Shown piece by piece: positions 6,029 to 9,958 of a stretch of 9,958 nucleotides of DNA. The stretch is taken from assembly GCA_045810285.1 (NCBI GenBank), contig JBJMWE010000307.1:1-9958 (forward strand), written 5' to 3'. A program made the position numbers and the translations under genes. Positions within the stretch are counted from its first letter, which is position 1; each line of letters starts with the position of its first letter. The notes under the pieces are model-generated. The model saw only the letters and a list, made by a program, of their open reading frames with translations. It made no database searches and had not been told where the DNA came from. Source of the DNA: Scleromatobacter sp045810285 (lineage in GTDB: Bacteria > Pseudomonadota > Gammaproteobacteria > Burkholderiales > Burkholderiaceae_C).

Positions 6029-6691
6029 ATGTCGATGCTCTCGAATCTGGACCTGATCCGGCGCGTTCCGCTCTTCTCGATGCTGACGACCGATCAGGCA
6101 CGCGTGGTGGCGGACGGTGTCGTCAAGCGCCGTTTCCGTCGCGGCGAGCTGGTGGTCGAGCAGGGCAAGAAGAGCAACGCGCTCTTCATCCTGCTCAGTG
6201 GCCGCGCCCGCGTCACGACGTCCGACCCGCGCGGCCGCGAGGTGATCCTGGCGGTGCTCAACGCGGGCGACTACGTCGGCGAGATGAGCCTGATCGACAA
6301 CGAACCCCACTCCGCCACGGTGCGCTGCGAACTGCAGTGCGACGTGCTGATCCTGGGCCGCGCCGAATTCGCGCGCTGCCTGCCGGAGAACTCCAGCCTG
6401 TCGTACGCGATCATGCGCGGCCTGGTCACGCGCCTGCGCAGCGCCGACCGCCAGATCGAGTCGCTGGCCCTGCTGGACGTCTACGGCCGCGTCGCCCGCA
6501 CGCTGCTGGACATGGCCGAGGACATCGACGGCGAGAAGGTCATCAAGTCCAAGGTCTCGCGCCAGGACATGGCCAAGATCGTCGGCGCCTCGCGCGAGAT
6601 GGTCAGCCGCGTGATGAAGGATCTCGAGGAGCGCGGCATCATCGAGACGCAGGAAGACGGGTCGCTGAAGATCCAGAACAGGAAAAGTTGA
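6029..6691 (+). CDS. Crp/Fnr family transcriptional regulator
   Basis: This 220-residue DNA-binding regulator has an N-terminal cyclic-nucleotide-binding-type beta barrel (about 15-130) with the phosphate-cassette-like GEMSLIDNEPHSATV (84-98), a dimerisation helix (about 122-150) and a winged helix-turn-helix (about 175-215). The recognition helix ASREMVSR keeps Arg189, Glu190 and Arg194, equivalent to the CRP residues that read TGTGA. At the position of the cAMP-binding Arg82 of E. coli CRP there is His94, so cAMP binding is doubtful. Its cysteines (100, 104, 117) do not form an Fnr iron-sulfur cluster. The ATG at 6029 is chosen because AAAGG (6017-6021) is seven bases ahead; the open frame back to 5888 would add an atypical Arg-rich extension. 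It is divergent from trxB and followed by ftsK; its ligand and targets are unknown. Confidence 0.93.
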   Translation: MSMLSNLDLIRRVPLFSMLTTDQARVVADGVVKRRFRRGELVVEQGKKSNALFILLSGRARVTTSDPRGREVILAVLNAGDYVGEMSLIDNEPHSATVRCELQCDVLILGRAEFARCLPENSSLSYAIMRGLVTRLRSADRQIESLALLDVYGRVARTLLDMAEDIDGEKVIKSKVSRQDMAKIVGASREMVSRVMKDLEERGIIETQEDGSLKIQNRKS

Positions 6692-6696
6692 TTGTT

Positions 6697-6777
6697 GACC
6701 CCCACGCTCGCTGGCGCTCGCTGCCCCCCGAGGGGGCCGGCCGCGAGTCGACCGGCGGAGCCGGATCGACCGCTCCC
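6697..6777 (+). repeat. Two-hairpin intergenic repeat, copy A (after the Crp-like gene)
   Basis: It begins GACCCCCACGCTC five bases after the regulator's stop. Hairpin 1 is GCCCCC (6723-6728), loop CGA, GGGGGC (6732-6737). Hairpin 2 pairs GTCGA and CGGC with GCCG and TCGAC (about 6747-6771). An identical beginning and a related structure recur at 9197-9276 behind ftsK. The family resembles a frequent GACCCCCACGCTC...GCCCCCCGAGGGGGC intergenic element remembered from Comamonadaceae-type genomes. There is no T-tract, so a role in RNA 3'-end stability or attenuation is inference. Confidence 0.7.
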
Positions 6778-6821
6778 TTGAACTTCTCGCGGGGCGGGTG
6801 GGCGGCGGCGCCGGGGGCATA

Positions 6822-6844
6822 AACTGGGGGGACGTTTCCCAGTT
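6822..6844 (+). repeat. Inverted repeat ahead of the ftsK start
   Basis: Perfect arms AACTGGG (6822-6828) and CCCAGTT (6838-6844) flank nine bases, 13 bases before the proposed TTG start. A weak -10-like TAAACT (6820-6825) overlaps the left arm. It could be an operator or a leader hairpin that limits ftsK translation. Confidence 0.45.
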
Positions 6845-6857
6845 CGAAAGCAGTGAC

Positions 6858-9194
6858 TTGAGTCTCGCTCTCCCGAAGTTTTCGGCTTTTTCACGGACTT
6901 CGTCCGAATCCGGCGCGCCCGTGCCGCGCGCGGTCTGGAAGCAGCGCCTGGCGGCGCTTGCCAGCCTCGTCGGGTGGACGGCGGTGGCGCTGTCGCTCGT
7001 GACGCACCACGCCACCGATCCCGGGTTCACCACGTCGGGCGACGGCAGTCCCGTCGTGAACCTGCTGGGGCGGCCCGGCGCGCTGCTGTCGGACGTGCTG
7101 CTGCTTTGCCTGGGCGCCTCGGTGTCGTGGCTGCCGCTGGTGGGGCTGCTGCACGCGTTGCGCCAGCTCGCGCGCGGGTCGCGCGCGCTCGCGGGCGTGG
7201 ACGCCGACGCCCAGCCCGAGCCGCGCTTCGCACGCCTGCGCTTCTGGGGCGGCCTCGTGCTCTTGCTGTGCGCGAGCGCGGCGCTCGAATGGACACGCCT
7301 GTACACCTGGGAAACGCGCGTGCCCGGCGGGCACTCGGGTGGCATCCTGGGCTTCTTCCTGGGGCCGCTGTCGATGCACTGGCTGGGCTTCCTCGGCTCG
7401 GGCGTGCTGTGGATCGCGCTGCTCGTGCTGGGCATGTCCGGCGCGCTGCGCTTCTCGTGGGTGCGCCTGGCCGACGGCATCGGCGGCTGGATCGACGGCC
7501 GCCGCGAGCACCGCGCCGTCGCGCGCGAACGCGCGGAGGACGAGCGCATCGGCGAGATCGCGCTGCGCGAGCGCGAGCAGCAGGTCGACGAGGTGCGCAT
7601 CGAGGACGTGCAGCACGCGCCCATCGTGATCGAGCCCGAGATCGTGCAGGTCGTCGAATCGAAGCGGGTGCAGCGCGAGCGCCAGAAGCCGCTGTTCGTC
7701 GAGATCCACGACAACAAGCTGCCGCAGGTCGACCTGCTCGACGCGGCGCCGACGCGCCTGGAGCCCACGGTCACGCCCGAGTCGCTGGAGATGACCAGCC
7801 GCATGATCGAGAAGAAGCTGGGCGACTTCGGCGTCGAGGTGCGCGTGGTCGCGGCGGCCCCGGGCCCGGTCATCACGCGCTACGAGATCGAGCCGGCCAC
7901 CGGCGTCAAGGGCTCGCAGATCGTCAACCTTGCCAAGGACCTGGCGCGCTCGCTGAGCCTGGTCAGCATCCGCGTGGTGGAGACGATCCCCGGCAAGACG
8001 ACGATGGCGCTGGAACTGCCCAACGCGCGGCGCCAGATGATCCGGCTGTCGGAGATCCTGGGCTCCAACGTCTACAACGAGGCCGGCTCGATGCTCACCA
8101 TCGCGCTGGGCAAGGACATCGTCGGCAACCCGGTCGTGGCCGACCTGGCGAAGATGCCGCACTGCCTGGTGGCCGGCACCACCGGTTCGGGCAAGTCGGT
8201 GGGCATCAACGCGATGATCCTGTCGCTGCTGTACAAGGCCGAGGGCAAGGATGTCCGCCTCATCCTGATCGATCCGAAGATGCTCGAAATGAGCGTCTAC
8301 GAGGACATCCCGCACCTGCTGTGCCCCGTCGTCACGGACATGAAGCAGGCCGGCAACGCGCTGAGCTGGTGCGTCAACGAGATGGAGCGCCGCTACAAGC
8401 TCATGTCCAAGATGGGCGTGCGCAACCTGGCCGGCTACAACAAGAAGATCGACGACGCCAGGGAGCGCGGCGAGACCATCCCGAACCCGTTCAGCCTCAC
8501 GCCCGAGGAGCCCGAGCCGCAGGAGCGCCTGCCCTTCATCGTGGTGGTGATCGACGAGCTGGCCGACCTGATGATGGTGGTCGGCAAGAAGGTGGAAGAG
8601 CTGATCGCCCGCCTGGCGCAGAAGGCGCGCGCGGCCGGCATCCACCTGGTGCTGGCCACCCAGCGTCCCAGCGTCGACGTGATCACGGGCCTGATCAAGG
8701 CCAACATTCCCACGCGCCTGTCGTTCCAGGTGTCGAGCAAGATCGACAGCCGCACCATCCTCGACCAGATGGGCGCCGAGGCGCTGCTGGGCCAGGGCGA
8801 CATGCTCTACCTGACGCCGGGCGGCGGCGTGCCGCAGCGCGTGCACGGCGCATTCGTCAGCGACGACGAGGTGCACCGCGTGGTCGAGTACCTGAAGTCC
8901 CAGGCGCCGGCCAACTACATCGAGGGCATCCTCGAGGGCGGCGTCATGGACGAGGATCTGGCGGCCGGCGAGGGCGGCGGGTCATCCGATGCGGAGTCCG
9001 ATCCGTTGTATGACCAGGCGGTGGCGGTGGTGCTGCAGAACAAGCGGGCGTCGATCTCGCTGGTGCAGCGCCACCTGCGCATCGGCTACAACCGCGCGGC
9101 GCGGCTGCTCGAGCAGATGGAGCAGTCGGGGCTGGTGTCCGGCATGTCGGGCTCCGGCAACCGCGAGATCCTTGTTCCCAAGCGAGACGAATAG
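6858..9194 (+). CDS. ftsK: DNA translocase FtsK
   Basis: FtsK is a septum-anchored hexameric ATPase that pumps DNA during division and activates XerCD at dif. The product has 778 residues from TTG 6858. Hydrophobic segments lie at about 30-48, 75-100, 128-145 and 165-195, so several membrane helices, then a short charged linker (about 205-300) without the long Pro/Gln region of E. coli FtsK. The motor has Walker A AGTTGSGKSV (439-448) and Walker B IVVVIDELADL (561-571). The C-terminal gamma winged helix (about 711-775) contains LVQRHLRIGYNRAARLLEQM. The start is uncertain: the frame stays open to GTG 6798, but that would encode a Gly-rich run over GC-rich spacer. TTG 6858, with GAAAG (6846-6850) seven bases ahead, gives a family-like length before the first membrane helix; GTG 6919-6921 is another option. 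Confidence 0.95.
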   Translation: MSLALPKFSAFSRTSSESGAPVPRAVWKQRLAALASLVGWTAVALSLVTHHATDPGFTTSGDGSPVVNLLGRPGALLSDVLLLCLGASVSWLPLVGLLHALRQLARGSRALAGVDADAQPEPRFARLRFWGGLVLLLCASAALEWTRLYTWETRVPGGHSGGILGFFLGPLSMHWLGFLGSGVLWIALLVLGMSGALRFSWVRLADGIGGWIDGRREHRAVARERAEDERIGEIALREREQQVDEVRIEDVQHAPIVIEPEIVQVVESKRVQRERQKPLFVEIHDNKLPQVDLLDAAPTRLEPTVTPESLEMTSRMIEKKLGDFGVEVRVVAAAPGPVITRYEIEPATGVKGSQIVNLAKDLARSLSLVSIRVVETIPGKTTMALELPNARRQMIRLSEILGSNVYNEAGSMLTIALGKDIVGNPVVADLAKMPHCLVAGTTGSGKSVGINAMILSLLYKAEGKDVRLILIDPKMLEMSVYEDIPHLLCPVVTDMKQAGNALSWCVNEMERRYKLMSKMGVRNLAGYNKKIDDARERGETIPNPFSLTPEEPEPQERLPFIVVVIDELADLMMVVGKKVEELIARLAQKARAAGIHLVLATQRPSVDVITGLIKANIPTRLSFQVSSKIDSRTILDQMGAEALLGQGDMLYLTPGGGVPQRVHGAFVSDDEVHRVVEYLKSQAPANYIEGILEGGVMDEDLAAGEGGGSSDAESDPLYDQAVAVVLQNKRASISLVQRHLRIGYNRAARLLEQMEQSGLVSGMSGSGNREILVPKRDE

Positions 9195-9196
9195 AC

Positions 9197-9276
9197 GACC
9201 CCCACGCTCCCGCTGGTCGCTGCCCCCGCGGGGCGCTCCGCGACGGGGCCCGGCAGAGCCGGTTCCCGCGCTCCCC
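9197..9276 (+). repeat. Two-hairpin intergenic repeat, copy B (after ftsK)
   Basis: It begins GACCCCCACGCTC two bases after the ftsK stop. Hairpin 1 is GCCCC (9222-9226), loop CGC, GGGGC (9230-9234). Hairpin 2 pairs CGGG and CGGC with GCCG and CCCG (about 9243-9269). Compared with copy A, the outer arms of hairpin 2 differ in sequence but still pair. It fills most of the 136-bp gap to lolA; no promoter is seen there. Confidence 0.68.
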
Positions 9277-9330
9277 CGGATGCGCCTGCCGCCGGCTCCC
9301 CGGCCGCTCCCATGCCTTCGAAAGAGATTC

Positions 9331-9945
9331 ATGCGATCCCTCGTCACCCAGGTTCTTGTTGCCAGCATCGCGTTGGTCGCCGCTTCGGCGCACGCCACCG
9401 CCACCGATGAACTGCGCGACTTCGTGAAGACCGTGCACTCCGGCAAGTCCACGTTCACGCAGACGGTGACCTCGCCCAAGGGCAAGCAGAAGGTCTCCGA
9501 CGGCAGCTTCGAGTTCTCGCGCCCGAACCGCTTCCGCTTCATCTACCAGAAGCCCTATGCGCAGACGGTGGTCGGCGATGGCACGCGGGTCTGGATCTAC
9601 GACCCCGACCTGAACCAGGTCTCGTCGCGCAAGACGGGCGACGCGCTGGCCAACACGCCGGCGGCGCTGATCGTGTCCAACGACATCGACAAGGTCTTCA
9701 CGCTGGCCGACCAGCCCTCGAAGGACGGCGTCGACTGGGTGCTGGCGACGCCCAGGCAGGCCGAGGGCACCGTGCGCTCGCTGCGCATCGGCTTCAGGGG
9801 CCACGCGCTGGCGCAACTGCAGATCGACGATTCATTCGGCCAGAAGTCGATGCTCGTGTTCAACGACTTCGAGCCGAACGCGAAGCTGCCGGCCGATACC
9901 TTCGTCTTCACGCCGCCGAAGGGGGCGGACGTCACCGAGCAATGA
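9331..9945 (+). CDS. lolA: Outer-membrane lipoprotein carrier protein LolA
   Basis: LolA is the periplasmic chaperone that takes lipoproteins released by LolCDE and hands them to LolB at the outer membrane. The product has 204 residues, the usual length. A Sec signal peptide runs to residue 22, with likely cleavage after AHA (20-22). Family features are an early FTQTV strand, the FEFSRPNRFRFIYQKPYAQTVVGDG segment with the conserved RP..F.W/Y pattern, WIYDPDLNQVS, and a late FNDFEPNAKLPADTFVFTPPKGADV tail. ATG 9331 is supported by GAAAGAG (9320-9326) four bases ahead. It follows ftsK by 136 bp in the common ftsK-lolA order; its TGA overlaps an ATG of a probable next gene. Confidence 0.96.
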   Translation: MRSLVTQVLVASIALVAASAHATATDELRDFVKTVHSGKSTFTQTVTSPKGKQKVSDGSFEFSRPNRFRFIYQKPYAQTVVGDGTRVWIYDPDLNQVSSRKTGDALANTPAALIVSNDIDKVFTLADQPSKDGVDWVLATPRQAEGTVRSLRIGFRGHALAQLQIDDSFGQKSMLVFNDFEPNAKLPADTFVFTPPKGADVTEQ

Positions 9946-9958
9946 GCCGTGCACGGCC
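9942..9958 (+). CDS. Start of a probable downstream gene, cut by the window edge
   Basis: ATG at 9942-9944 overlaps the lolA stop as ATGA, a typical coupling arrangement, and opens a frame beginning Met-Ser-Arg-Ala-Arg. Only five codons are visible. In related genomes lolA is commonly followed by rarA (replication-associated recombination ATPase), which would fit, but the sequence here is too short to tell. Confidence 0.4.

Noticed and set aside
6029..6691. Fnr-type oxygen sensor
   Set aside because: There is no N-terminal cysteine cluster; Cys 100, 104 and 117 are in the barrel region and do not match the Fnr iron-sulfur pattern.
5882..7876. Long minus-strand open frame of about 664 codons opposite the Crp-like gene and ftsK
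   Set aside because: Ser/Arg/Ala-rich composition with no domain; antisense shadow caused by high GC content, covering two clearly real genes.
6891..9013. Long open frames of over 650 codons overlapping ftsK on both strands
   Set aside because: Low-complexity Arg/Ala/His/Gln composition and no motifs, while the FtsK frame carries all expected motifs.

Overview
The window is a GC-rich bacterial chromosome segment that looks like a betaproteobacterium of the order Burkholderiales, probably in or near the Leptothrix/Rubrivivax/Roseateles group. The reasons are the trxB (divergent) / Crp-Fnr regulator / ftsK / lolA gene order, a PEP-CTERM sorted protein, a cysteine-free L33, and the intergenic repeat families. 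The lineage call rests on recalled gene order and motifs, not on a database search.

Layout, left to right. (1) The C-terminal ABC domain of EttA, a ribosome-bound translation factor, is cut by the left edge; its stop codon lies inside a 41-bp palindromic repeat. (2) A secreted PEP-CTERM protein gene follows, closed by a strong intrinsic terminator. (3) A DUF481 outer-membrane barrel protein gene lies convergent to it, with an alternating purine/pyrimidine tract between them. (4) A two-gene minus-strand unit encodes an M35-type (aspzincin) metallopeptidase and, coupled through a TTGA stop/start overlap, a small protein of unknown function that can be read as a lipoprotein or, from an internal ATG with a strong Shine-Dalgarno, as a cytosolic protein. 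(5) The rpmB-rpmG operon (L28, L33) has a recognisable sigma70 promoter and terminator. (6) trxB, thioredoxin reductase, is transcribed away from (7) a Crp/Fnr-family regulator, which is followed by (8) ftsK, the septal DNA translocase, and (9) lolA, the periplasmic lipoprotein carrier. LolA's stop codon overlaps an ATG that probably starts the next gene, cut by the right edge.

Most genes are housekeeping: translation (ettA, rpmB, rpmG), redox (trxB), chromosome segregation (ftsK) and lipoprotein transport (lolA). The accessory part is the peptidase/small-protein pair at about 2.5-4.1 kb, the best candidate for an undescribed two-gene system. The other notable layer is repeated RNA-like structure between genes: a 41-bp hairpin repeat in two copies, a two-hairpin element behind both the Crp-like gene and ftsK with arm changes that preserve pairing, and two terminators sharing 22 identical bases.
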